Assembly (NCBI RefSeq): GCF_000514815.1
Contig: NZ_AZWQ01000022.1
Span: 87,678-151,677 of the forward strand
DNA length: 64,000 bases
Direction of reading: 5' to 3'
Source: Salinispora fenicalii
GTDB lineage: Bacteria; Actinomycetota; Actinomycetes; Mycobacteriales; Micromonosporaceae
Below are positions 10,817 to 18,596 of this stretch, one piece after another (positions within the stretch are counted from its first letter, which is position 1; every line of letters begins with the position of its first letter). A model generated the notes under the pieces. The model saw only the letters and a program-made list of their open reading frames with translations, was not told the origin of the DNA and did not search any database. The position numbers and the translations under genes are program-made.

Positions 10817-11271
10817 CCAGCACCGGGACGAACCCGACACCGAGCCGGCCCCCGGGAGCCGACAACGACGCGGCGGCCGCCGGCAGTCCCGACGCGGGCA
10901 GCGCCGGGATGACGGCCGACGGCGCTGCCAGTGCCGCGGTACCCGGCGCCGGGATGAGCGCGGAGACCACCGGCGCACCGGCGGGCGGCACTCCTGGCTC
11001 CGGGATGCGAGCCGACGGCGGCTCCCGGGTCCGCACCGCGGACATCATCCCCGGGCCGGGCGGGGTGATGACCGACGAGGTCGGCGTGATCACCGGCGAG
11101 CTGACGCTCCGCACCGAGTACCTCGACGGCCAGGTCATCCTGCGGGTGCAGTACCGCGAGGCCGACGAATGGTACGTCGTGACCGGCGGGCGGGCGACGC
11201 TGCCCGACCCGGCCGGCCTCGATGCGATACACGCGATCGCCGTTGCCCTGCTCGACCGCCCCGACGGCTAG
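10813..11271 (+). CDS. Hypothetical protein with disordered N-terminus
   Basis: I do not recognise this 152-residue product. Residues 1-75 are Gly/Ala/Pro/Ser-rich and repetitive, with recurring AGM and SGM steps, so probably unstructured. Residues 80-150 form a compact conserved-looking domain with alternating hydrophobic strands ([29 protein letters not shown]) and an amphipathic C-terminal helix. There is no signal peptide or membrane segment. The start codon overlaps the stop of the nuclease lipoprotein gene, implying translational coupling. Its stop codon overlaps by four bases the stop of the convergent ABC ATPase gene. It may act with the nuclease, but nothing in the sequence proves this. 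Confidence 0.72.
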   Translation: MTSTGTNPTPSRPPGADNDAAAAGSPDAGSAGMTADGAASAAVPGAGMSAETTGAPAGGTPGSGMRADGGSRVRTADIIPGPGGVMTDEVGVITGELTLRTEYLDGQVILRVQYREADEWYVVTGGRATLPDPAGLDAIHAIAVALLDRPDG

Positions 11272-12335
11272 GCCGGGGCCGCGGCGCCGTCGGACGCCTG
11301 GGTGACTCCCACCCCGGCGTGGCGTGGACGGAGTTCCCCGCTGGCGATCCGCTCGGCCCAGTGGCAGGCCACCCGGCTGCCGCCGATGTCGCGCAGCACC
11401 GGCCGTTCGTCGGCGCAGCGCGTCGGCTGGGCCCACGGGCAGCGGGTGTGGAACCGGCAGCCGGCCGGCGGGTTGGCCGGCGACGGCAGGTCACCGGCGA
11501 GCAGGATCCGCTCCCGGCGGTCCTCCACATCCGGGTCCGGCACCGGCACCGCCGACATGAGCGCCCGGGTGTACGGGTGCAGCGGCTCGGTGTAGAGCCG
11601 GTCACTCGGGGCCTCCTCCACCAAAGCACCGAGGTACATGACGCCGACGATGTCGGAGATGTGCCGGACGACGGCCAGGTCATGCGCGATCACCAGGTAG
11701 GTGAGGCCGAGGCTCTCCTGCAGTTCGTCGAGGAGGTTGACCACCTGCGCCTGGATCGACACGTCCAGGGCGGACACCGGCTCGTCGGCGACGATCAGCT
11801 CCGGACCGAGGACCACCGCCCGGGCGATCCCGATCCGCTGCCGCTGCCCGCCGGAGAACTCGTGCGGGTAGCGGGACAGCGCCCACCGGGGCAGCCCCAC
11901 CTTGTCGAGCGCTTCTCCGATGATCGCGCGTCGCTCGTCTCGGTTGCCGCCGATGCCATGGGTCTGCAAACCCTCGGTGAGGATCGACTCGACGTTCTGC
12001 CGCGGATCCAGGCTGGACATCGGATCCTGGAAAATCATCTGCATCCGACGACGCATGGCGCGCAGCCGGGCCGGCGGCAGCGTGGTCAGCTCGACATCGT
12101 CGAAGACGACCTCGCCACCGGTGGGCGGGGTCAGCTGGAGCAGCGCCCGGCCGAGCGTCGACTTCCCGCACCCGGACTCACCCACCAGGCCGTACGTCTG
12201 ACCCCGCGGAATCCGCAGGTCGACCCCGTCGACCGCCTTCACGTGGCCGATCGTGCGATCGAAGAGCACCCCCCGCTTGATCGGAAAGTGCACCTTCAGG
12301 TCGCGGACCTCGACGAGGATGTCGTTGTCAGTCAC
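11268..12335 (-). CDS. Peptide ABC transporter ATP-binding protein (OppF/DppF type)
   Basis: Second ATPase of the oligopeptide/dipeptide importer encoded upstream; it powers uptake at the cytoplasmic face. The 355-residue protein shows Walker A GESGCGKS near residue 47, the signature [14 protein letters not shown], and Walker [17 protein letters not shown]-terminal oligopeptide/dipeptide extension carries the conserved cysteines of [12 protein letters not shown]. The GTG at 12335 lies within the last codons of the preceding ATPase gene, with GAGGAG eight bases ahead. It is the last gene of the five-gene operon. Confidence 0.92.
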   Translation of the reverse strand: MTDNDILVEVRDLKVHFPIKRGVLFDRTIGHVKAVDGVDLRIPRGQTYGLVGESGCGKSTLGRALLQLTPPTGGEVVFDDVELTTLPPARLRAMRRRMQMIFQDPMSSLDPRQNVESILTEGLQTHGIGGNRDERRAIIGEALDKVGLPRWALSRYPHEFSGGQRQRIGIARAVVLGPELIVADEPVSALDVSIQAQVVNLLDELQESLGLTYLVIAHDLAVVRHISDIVGVMYLGALVEEAPSDRLYTEPLHPYTRALMSAVPVPDPDVEDRRERILLAGDLPSPANPPAGCRFHTRCPWAQPTRCADERPVLRDIGGSRVACHWAERIASGELRPRHAGVGVTQASDGAAAPA

Positions 12336-13386
12336 GGGTCTTCTCCTCGTTGGGGTCCGGGCTCGACGCCCCGGGCTGGTCGGCCGGGCCGGCCTGGGCC
12401 GGGATGGCGCCGGGCAGCGGCACCGGGTCAACACAGCGGTAGCTACGGCCGTCGTGGGTGCGTACCAGCGGCGGCGTCTCGTCGAGGCAGGCGTCCACCC
12501 GCCGGGAGCAACGCGGAGCGAAGGCACAGCCTTCCGACCAGGACAGTACGTCGCGTACCGAGCCGGGGATCGGGTTCAGCGGCTCGCCGCGCCCGCTGTC
12601 CAAGCGGGGCACCGAACCGAGCAGACCCGCGGTGTACGGGTGCCGCGGCTCCCGGAAGAGGGGACGTCGGCGGGCGGTCTCGACCACCCGACCCGCGTAC
12701 AGCACGTTGATGCTGTCACACATGCCGGCGACCACCCCCAGATCGTGGGTAATCATGACAAGCGCGGTGCCGGAGTCGTGGACCAGCTCCTTGAGCAGCT
12801 CCAGGATCTGCGCCTGGATGGTGACGTCCAGCGCGGTGGTCGGCTCGTCGGCGATCAACAGCCGGGGACGGCAGGCGACCGCCATCGCGATCAACGCCCG
12901 TTGCCGCATCCCACCGGAGAGCTGGTGCGGATACTCCTTGAGCCGCCGGTTCGGATCCGGGATGCCGACCCGGTCCAGCAACCCGGCCGCTTCCTTGCGC
13001 GCCGCGTCACCCTTCATCCCCCGGTGGCGGGCTAGCACCTCGGTCACCTGCAACCCGATCGGGATCACCGGATTCAGCGAGGAGAGCGGATCCTGGAAGA
13101 TCATCGCTACGTCCCGACCGCGGATGTCCCGCCGGGCGCGGTCGTCGAGTCCGAGCAGGTCGGTCCCGTCAAAGACCGCCTTGCCACCGATCCGGGTGCC
13201 GGGCTGCCGCGGCAGCAGACCCATGATCGCCATCGAGGTGACGCTCTTGCCGCAGCCGGACTCACCGACCAGACCGACGACCTCACCGGCGTCGACCGAG
13301 AAGGAGACCCCGTCCACCGCGCGCACCGTACGCTGCCCACGCCGGGCGAACGTGACGCTCAGGTCATCCACTTCGAGCAGTGCCAT
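12328..13386 (-). CDS. Peptide ABC transporter ATP-binding protein (OppD/DppD type)
   Basis: First ATPase of the peptide importer. The 352-residue protein has Walker A GESGCGKS (residues about 40-47), the signature [14 protein letters not shown], Walker [15 protein letters not shown], and the C-terminal oligopeptide domain with paired cysteines ([14 protein letters not shown]). The ATG at 13386 follows GGAGGG by seven bases. Its 3' end overlaps the OppF-type start by eight bases. The 67-base gap to the upstream permease gene is the only loose junction in the oppB-F part of the operon. Confidence 0.93.
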   Translation of the reverse strand: MALLEVDDLSVTFARRGQRTVRAVDGVSFSVDAGEVVGLVGESGCGKSVTSMAIMGLLPRQPGTRIGGKAVFDGTDLLGLDDRARRDIRGRDVAMIFQDPLSSLNPVIPIGLQVTEVLARHRGMKGDAARKEAAGLLDRVGIPDPNRRLKEYPHQLSGGMRQRALIAMAVACRPRLLIADEPTTALDVTIQAQILELLKELVHDSGTALVMITHDLGVVAGMCDSINVLYAGRVVETARRRPLFREPRHPYTAGLLGSVPRLDSGRGEPLNPIPGSVRDVLSWSEGCAFAPRCSRRVDACLDETPPLVRTHDGRSYRCVDPVPLPGAIPAQAGPADQPGASSPDPNEEKTRD

Positions 13387-13453
13387 TACCGGCCCTCCGT
13401 TCGCACCTGCGGGGCTCGCGAACCCGTTTCTCGGGCTACACACATGGCAAGAC

Positions 13454-14416
13454 CTACTTCCGCAGCTTCGGGTCGAGGGCCTCACGCATCGCCTCACCGA
13501 GCAGGGTGAAGCCGAGCGCGGTGATGATGATCGCTACTGCTGGGAAGATCGCCAGTGCGGGTCGAATACCGAGGTACGGCTGTGCGTCGGCGAGCATGAC
13601 GCCCCACTCGGGCTGCGCCGTGTCCGGGTTGCCGAGGCCGAGGAACGAGAGCGCGGCGGCCTCGATGATCGCGGTGGCCAGGGTCAGCGTGGCCTGCACG
13701 ATGACCGGAGCCAGCGAGTTCGGCACGATGTGCGTCAGCGCGATCTTCGGCTTCCGGACGCCGAGCGAGGTGGCCGCGAGCACGTAGTCGCTGTTGGCCT
13801 GCGCGATCATCGAGACCCGCAGCAGCCGGGCGAAGACCGGCACCGACACCATGCCGACCGCGATCATGACGGTGCTGAGGCTCGCCCCGAGCAGGGCGGC
13901 GATGCTGACCGCGAGCAGGAGGCTGGGCAGCGCCAGCATCATGTCGATGACGCGCATGAGCGCGTTGTCGACCGCGCGCCCCCAGCGGCCCCCCAGCCCG
14001 GCGGCCGCTCCCGCGACCCCGCCGATCAGGGCACCCACGGCCAGTCCGATCAGGGTGGCGACCACGCCGACCAGCAGCGTCTGCCGGGCCCCGACGATCA
14101 TCCGGCTGAAGACGTCCCGGCCCTGGTGGTCATAGCCGAACCAGTGCTCGACGGAGGCGCCGGGGATGATGCCCTGCCCCGACTTCACCACGCCCTCGCG
14201 GATCCCGATGGTGTCCTTCGGCTCGTAGGGGACGAAGAACGGTCCGACCAGTGCCACCAAGACGAAGACCGTCAGAATGACGGCGCCGATGATGGCGGCG
14301 GGGTTCCGCCGCAGCCGCCGGAACGCCTCCTGCCAGAGGCTGACCCCCCGCTCATCGTCCCGGTTCACCAATTCGGCGAGCCGGTCCAACCGCTCCTTCT
14401 TACCTGTCATCGTCAT
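13454..14416 (-). CDS. Peptide ABC transporter permease (OppC/DppC type)
   Basis: One of two inner-membrane subunits forming the peptide channel. The 320-residue protein has a cytoplasmic N-terminus, a first membrane segment near residues 38-60, a periplasmic-side loop with an OppC-type N-terminal domain, and five more segments in the C-terminal permease domain. The EAA loop that contacts the ATPases reads EAAALSFLGLGNPDTAQPEW. Its start overlaps the stop of oppB as ATGA, indicating coupling. Confidence 0.92.
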   Translation of the reverse strand: MTMTGKKERLDRLAELVNRDDERGVSLWQEAFRRLRRNPAAIIGAVILTVFVLVALVGPFFVPYEPKDTIGIREGVVKSGQGIIPGASVEHWFGYDHQGRDVFSRMIVGARQTLLVGVVATLIGLAVGALIGGVAGAAAGLGGRWGRAVDNALMRVIDMMLALPSLLLAVSIAALLGASLSTVMIAVGMVSVPVFARLLRVSMIAQANSDYVLAATSLGVRKPKIALTHIVPNSLAPVIVQATLTLATAIIEAAALSFLGLGNPDTAQPEWGVMLADAQPYLGIRPALAIFPAVAIIITALGFTLLGEAMREALDPKLRK

Positions 14417-15417
14417 CGGACCCTCACCCTCGGGTCGATCAGGCTGTAGGAGAGGTCAACTAGGAGGTTCACCAGCACGTACACCACCGATATGATCATG
14501 ATGAAGCCCAGCAGCACCGGGTAGTCACGCTGGCCGATCGCCTCGTAGATGAAGGCCCCGATGCCGGTGAACGCGAAGACGGTCTCGGTCAGCACGGCAC
14601 CGGAGAGCAGCCCCCCGGTGAGCAGGCCGATCGAGGTGACCACCGGCAGCAGCGAGTTGCGCAGCACATGCCGGCCCCGCACGGTCCGCTCGGTCAGCCC
14701 CTTCGCCTCGGCGGTCCGGACGAAGTCCTCGTTGAGCACCTCCAACACGCTCGCCCGGGTGATCCGGACGATGATCGCCAGCGGGATGCTGGCCAGCGCG
14801 ATCCCCGGCAGCACCAGATGCCAGAGCGCGTCCGCGACGGCATCCCACTCCCGGGTCATCAGCCCGTCGAGGACGAAGAAGTTCGTGATCCGGGTCGCGT
14901 CGATGGTCGGATCCTGCCGGCCACTGGACGGGAACCAGCCCAGGTTCTCCGAGAAGATCGCCTTCAGGACGTAGGCCAGGAAGAAGATGGGGACGCAGAT
15001 CCCGACCAGCGATCCGCCGACCGAGAGATGGTCGAGTAGCCGGCCCCGACGACGGGCGGCCAGGTAGCCGAGGGGAATGCCGATCCCGATCGCGATCACC
15101 AGGGCGGTGATGGTCAACTCGACGGTGCCGGGGAAACGCTCCAGGAACTCTTCGACCACCGGGCGCTTGGTTGACGACGAGGTGCCCAGGTCCAGGCGAA
15201 GGAGCCGCTGCACGAAACGGCCGTACTGCACCAGGATCGGCTCGTCGAGACCCATACTGCGGCGAATCGCCGCGCGCATCTCGGGGGTGGCTCGCTCGCC
15301 GAGGATGGCGTCCTCGGGGCCGCCCGGTAGGCGACGGACCCAGATGAAGAGCAGAAGCGAAAGCCCGAACAGCGTTGGTATCAGCTGGAGCAGGCGTCTG
15401 ACGATAAACCGGAACAC
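14413..15417 (-). CDS. Peptide ABC transporter permease (OppB/DppB type)
   Basis: Membrane partner of the OppC-type permease. The 334-residue protein opens with the characteristic MFRFIVRRLLQLIPTLFG first membrane segment and has six predicted segments. Its EAA-like loop is RTAEAKGLTERTVRGRHVLR. The start is a GTG with TGAGG just ahead. The gene follows oppA after a 75-base spacer holding a very strong hairpin, which probably lowers permease expression relative to the binding protein. Confidence 0.92.
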   Translation of the reverse strand: MFRFIVRRLLQLIPTLFGLSLLLFIWVRRLPGGPEDAILGERATPEMRAAIRRSMGLDEPILVQYGRFVQRLLRLDLGTSSSTKRPVVEEFLERFPGTVELTITALVIAIGIGIPLGYLAARRRGRLLDHLSVGGSLVGICVPIFFLAYVLKAIFSENLGWFPSSGRQDPTIDATRITNFFVLDGLMTREWDAVADALWHLVLPGIALASIPLAIIVRITRASVLEVLNEDFVRTAEAKGLTERTVRGRHVLRNSLLPVVTSIGLLTGGLLSGAVLTETVFAFTGIGAFIYEAIGQRDYPVLLGFIMIISVVYVLVNLLVDLSYSLIDPRVRVR

Positions 15418-15445
15418 GATGCCTCAGAAGGGTGCGGAGGGGCGC

Positions 15446-15476
15446 GGGCGGGCGCTGTGCAGCACAGCGCCCGCCC
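15446..15476 (-). terminator. Strong intercistronic hairpin between oppA and oppB
   Basis: Arms 15446-15460 and 15462-15476 are perfectly complementary over 15 bases, all but three of them G or C. It lies 16 bases after the oppA stop and 28 bases before the oppB start. Such hairpins after binding-protein genes typically stabilise upstream mRNA or partly terminate transcription, giving more binding protein than permease; that role here is inference. Confidence 0.75.
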
Positions 15477-15492
15477 GGTTTCTTGCGTTAGA

Positions 15493-17154
15493 TCAGGACT
15501 TGAACTCAGCGTTGGAGAACCGCTCGTCGGTGAGCGGACTGGCCTTGATGCCGGTCACGTCCTTGCCGAACACGATCGCCGGCGGCGAGTGCGAGATCGG
15601 CACTCCAGGCAGGAAGTCCATGATGGTCTTGTTCAGACCCTTGTACTTCTCCACCCGTTCCGCCATGTCGGGGGTGGAGTCGGCGTCCTGGAACTGCTTG
15701 AAGAGGGCCGGGTTGTCGAAGCCCCACTCGTCCTTCTGCCGGTCGAAGAAGGTGCCGATGAAGTTGTAGGCGTCGCCGTAGTCGCCGGTCCAGCCGAGGA
15801 AGTGCAGGTCGTGCTCGCTACCGGAGGTGGTGGCGTTGAGGTAGTCCGGGCTCCACTTCAGCGGGATCGGCTCGACCGTGATGCCAACCGCCTGGAGGTC
15901 CGCCGAGACCAGCTCGAAGAGGTCCTTCGGGTTCGGCATGTACGGGCGGGTGACCTCAGTCGGGTAGTGGAACCGCAGCGTCAGGTCCGCCGCACCAGCC
16001 TCGGCCAGCAGCTGCTTGGCCTTGTCGACGTTGTAGTCGTAGGTGGTGACGTCGCCGTTCCAACCCTCGACCGTGTCCGGGAAGAAGTTCATCGCGACCT
16101 TCGCACCCGGGGGCAGTTTCGAGTCGACCAGGGCCTGCCGGTTGATCGCGTGGGCGATCGCCTGCCGAACCTTGAGGTCGGCCAGCTTCGGGTTCCCCTG
16201 CTGGTTCATGCCCAGGTAGAGGATGTTGAACGCCGGCCGGGTCAGGACATTGAAGCCCTCGCTCTTCAGCGGCTCGACATCAGCCGGCCCGACCAGGTCG
16301 TAGCCGTCGACGTCGCCGGAGCTCAGCGCCTGCTTGCGCGCGTTCTCATCCGAGATGGTCTTGAAGATGAGGGTCTTCAGCTTGGCCTTCTCGCCCCAGT
16401 AGTCGTCGTTGCGCTCGATGGTGAGCGACTTGTTGGCGATGTCCCAGGACTTGAACTTGAAGGGCCCGGTGCCGGTCGGGTGCTTGGTCGCGTACTCGGG
16501 GTACTCGACGTCCTTCGCGTTGCCGCCGACGTTGCTCGCGTCGTACTTCTCCAGCGCCGTCGGGCTGTGGATGGAGAACGACGGCAACATCAGGGCGGCC
16601 GGAACCTTGCTGGACACCCGGGTGAAGGTCAGGTCAACCGTGGTGGCGTCCTTGGCGGTGCAGGACTTGAAGAGGCTCTCCGAGAGCCCCTCGTCCTCGT
16701 TCTGGGCGAAGCCGCCCATCACGTCCTGCCAGTAGGCGGTCACGTCCGGGCTCTGCATGAGGCCCTTGGCGTTGTACCAACGGTTGAAGTTGACGCAGAC
16801 GGCCTCGGCGTTGAAGTCGGTGCCATCGTGGAACTTCACGCCCGAGCGGAGCTTGAAGGTCCAGGTGGTGCCCGCCTCATCCGGAGTCCAGGACTCGGCT
16901 AGGCCTGGGCTCACCTTGGTGCCGCCCTCCTCGGGGCGGACCAGGGTCTCAAAGACCTGGCGGGCCACGCGCAGCGACTCTCCGTCGCTGGCGAAGCTCG
17001 GGTCGAGCACCTTCGGGTCACTGGCGACGCCGAAGACAAGGGTGTCGTTGTTGCTACCGCCGGAATCCTCGCGGTCGCTCTCGGCGCAGCCGGCTACCGC
17101 GAGGGCCGCGACCGCGACGGCCGCGACAGCAGCCTTCGGCCTGGATGCACGCAT
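15493..17154 (-). CDS. Peptide ABC transporter substrate-binding lipoprotein (SBP family 5)
   Basis: Extracytoplasmic receptor of the peptide importer. The 553-residue protein starts at an ATG seven bases after GAGGTG. Its signal peptide ends in the lipobox AVAGC (Cys22). The mature protein has the family-5 layout, including an early FETLVRPEEGG segment, the signature SGVKFHDGTDFNAEAV, and the C-terminal lobe with NINRQ-type and FLGWTGDYGDAYNF segments. The last contacts the peptide backbone in homologues. It is first in the operon and is separated from oppB by a strong hairpin. A 16-base perfect palindrome lies about 37 bases before its start and may be an operator. The ligand, di- or oligopeptide, cannot be told from sequence. 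Confidence 0.93.
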   Translation of the reverse strand: MRASRPKAAVAAVAVAALAVAGCAESDREDSGGSNNDTLVFGVASDPKVLDPSFASDGESLRVARQVFETLVRPEEGGTKVSPGLAESWTPDEAGTTWTFKLRSGVKFHDGTDFNAEAVCVNFNRWYNAKGLMQSPDVTAYWQDVMGGFAQNEDEGLSESLFKSCTAKDATTVDLTFTRVSSKVPAALMLPSFSIHSPTALEKYDASNVGGNAKDVEYPEYATKHPTGTGPFKFKSWDIANKSLTIERNDDYWGEKAKLKTLIFKTISDENARKQALSSGDVDGYDLVGPADVEPLKSEGFNVLTRPAFNILYLGMNQQGNPKLADLKVRQAIAHAINRQALVDSKLPPGAKVAMNFFPDTVEGWNGDVTTYDYNVDKAKQLLAEAGAADLTLRFHYPTEVTRPYMPNPKDLFELVSADLQAVGITVEPIPLKWSPDYLNATTSGSEHDLHFLGWTGDYGDAYNFIGTFFDRQKDEWGFDNPALFKQFQDADSTPDMAERVEKYKGLNKTIMDFLPGVPISHSPPAIVFGKDVTGIKASPLTDERFSNAEFKS

Positions 17155-17190
17155 GGGTGCTTCACCTCGTCCTTGTGGATACGGACAACG

Positions 17191-17208
17191 CGGTGACCGG
17201 GGTCACCG
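17191..17208. promoter_or_regulatory. Palindrome upstream of oppA, candidate operator
   Basis: GGTGACC-GG-GGTCACC (17192-17207) is a perfect inverted repeat with a 2-base centre, extended by one more C/G pair on each side. It lies about 37-54 bases before the oppA start. Its symmetry and position suit binding of a dimeric regulator; no regulator gene adjoins the operon. Confidence 0.45.
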
Positions 17209-17411
17209 ATGGCGGGAACCATAGCCGTCCGGCCAACGGTGCGGAAGCTGCCAGGTGGGCAGTCGATGTCGGATCATGGCTTTCCCCCGCCCAGACCGAA
17301 GGATCGAAGGATCGAAGACGATCTGCCCGAATGATCGGTGGCCATGATGCGAAACTGTTACGTCATCCCAGCCCTGAAGGGCCCCAGGTGTTAGATCAAT
17401 ACGACCCCGTC

Positions 17412-17564
17412 GACCGGTGCCAGCAGAGCCCAGGCCTTGTGCCCCGGTGCCAGCAGGCCGATGATCCGGCGCCAACGGGGCCTAGGTCGTTGACCCGGCG
17501 CCAACAGGGCCTAGGCCGACGAGCCGACGCCAACCGGGCCTAGGCCGTCGAGCAGTGCCAACGG
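17412..17564. repeat. Degenerate 29-bp tandem repeat, about five units
   Basis: Units at 17412-17440, 17441-17462 (shortened), 17463-17491, 17492-17520, 17521-17549 and a partial copy at 17550-17564 share the core GGCGCCAAC-GGGCCTAGG. The three central units differ at only a few bases and abut without spacers, so this is not a CRISPR. It fills most of the noncoding DNA between the recR stop and the oppA promoter region. The rest of that 414-base gap (17155-17411) holds the palindrome at 17191 and nothing else I recognise. Confidence 0.75.
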
Positions 17565-17568
17565 AAGG

Positions 17569-18162
17569 TCAGACCGTGCGGCGCCCCTCGAAAGCACGGC
17601 CGAGAGTGATCTCGTCGGCGTACTCCAGGTCACCGCCGACCGGCAGGCCACTGGCCAGCCGAGTCACGGCGATGCCCATCGGCTTCACCATCAGCGCCAG
17701 GTAGGTGGCGGTCGCCTCACCCTCAGTATTCGGGTCGGTGGCCAGGATCAGCTCCCGCACCGCGCCACCACCGAGCCGGGTCAGTAGCTCCCGGACGCGC
17801 AGATTGTCCGGCCCGACCCCCTCCAGCGGGTTGATCGCACCACCGAGGACGTGGTACCGGCCGCGGAACTCACCGGTCCGCTCGATCGCCACCACGTCCT
17901 TCGGCTCCTCCACCACGCAGAGCACCTCATCGGTACGGCGTGGGTCGCGACAGATCCGGCACTGCTCGGACTCGGCCACGTTGTAGCAGCTGGTGCAGAA
18001 GCGCACCAGCTCCTTGACCTTGCGCAACGCGCCGGCCAGCCGGTTGATGTCGGCCGGATCCGCGGACAGGACGTGAAAAGCGATCCGCTGGGCGCTCTTC
18101 GGGCCAACGCCCGGCAGCCGGCCCAGCTCGTCAATCAGGTCCTGGATGGCGCCCTCGTACAT
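17569..18162 (-). CDS. recR: Recombination mediator protein RecR
   Basis: With RecO and RecF it loads RecA onto single-stranded gaps. The 197-residue length is standard. It has the N-terminal helix-hairpin-helix segment [18 protein letters not shown], the four-cysteine zinc finger [16 protein letters not shown] (residues about 56-71), and a Toprim domain ([17 protein letters not shown] onward). It also has the C-terminal Walker-like region ending [19 protein letters not shown]. It is the last gene of the dnaX-ebfC-recR cluster, seven bases after ebfC, an order conserved widely in bacteria. Confidence 0.96.
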   Translation of the reverse strand: MYEGAIQDLIDELGRLPGVGPKSAQRIAFHVLSADPADINRLAGALRKVKELVRFCTSCYNVAESEQCRICRDPRRTDEVLCVVEEPKDVVAIERTGEFRGRYHVLGGAINPLEGVGPDNLRVRELLTRLGGGAVRELILATDPNTEGEATATYLALMVKPMGIAVTRLASGLPVGGDLEYADEITLGRAFEGRRTV

Positions 18163-18169
18163 CGTCGGC

Positions 18170-18502
18170 TCAGAAACCGGGCAGGCCGAGGCCGCCCATG
18201 CCGCCAGCCACCGGCCCCATCTTCTGGTCGGTCAGCTCCCGAGCCGCCTCGGCGGCGTTACGCACGGCCGCGACCACCAGATCCTCCAGGGTCTCGACAT
18301 CCTCCGGATCGACCGCCTTGGGGTCGATCGTGACTGACTTGAGCTCGCCGGTGCCGGCGACGGTCGCGGTGACCAGGCCACCACCCGCGGCCCCGGTCAG
18401 CTCCGCCTCGGCCAGCTCGGCCTGCGCCTGGGCGATCTGCTGCTGCATCTTCTGCGCCTGCTTCAGCATCTGCTGCATGTTCGGCTGTCCACCTGGGCGC
18501 AC
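18170..18502 (-). CDS. ebfC: YbaB/EbfC-family nucleoid-associated protein
   Basis: Small DNA-binding protein usually encoded between dnaX and recR. I prefer the GTG at 18502, giving 110 residues starting [12 protein letters not shown], because AAGGAG lies six bases before it and actinobacterial homologues start at this point. A GTG at 18520 would add six residues but has no site. Residues 8-40 form a Gln/Ala-rich coiled helix ([19 protein letters not shown]), followed by the compact beta-sheet with [21 protein letters not shown], and a Gly-rich tail. It forms tweezer-like dimers in other species. Confidence 0.92.
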   Translation of the reverse strand: MRPGGQPNMQQMLKQAQKMQQQIAQAQAELAEAELTGAAGGGLVTATVAGTGELKSVTIDPKAVDPEDVETLEDLVVAAVRNAAEAARELTDQKMGPVAGGMGGLGLPGF

Positions 18503-18596
18503 GAACGGCTCCTTACTCACTCGACTTGCTGCTAACTCTGCTACTGCTCACTGATGTTGCCTATTGGTGTTGCTCCGCGCCGGCAACACCGCAGCC

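Noticed and set aside
17412..17564. CRISPR array
   Set aside because: The 29-bp units abut with no spacers and there are no cas genes.
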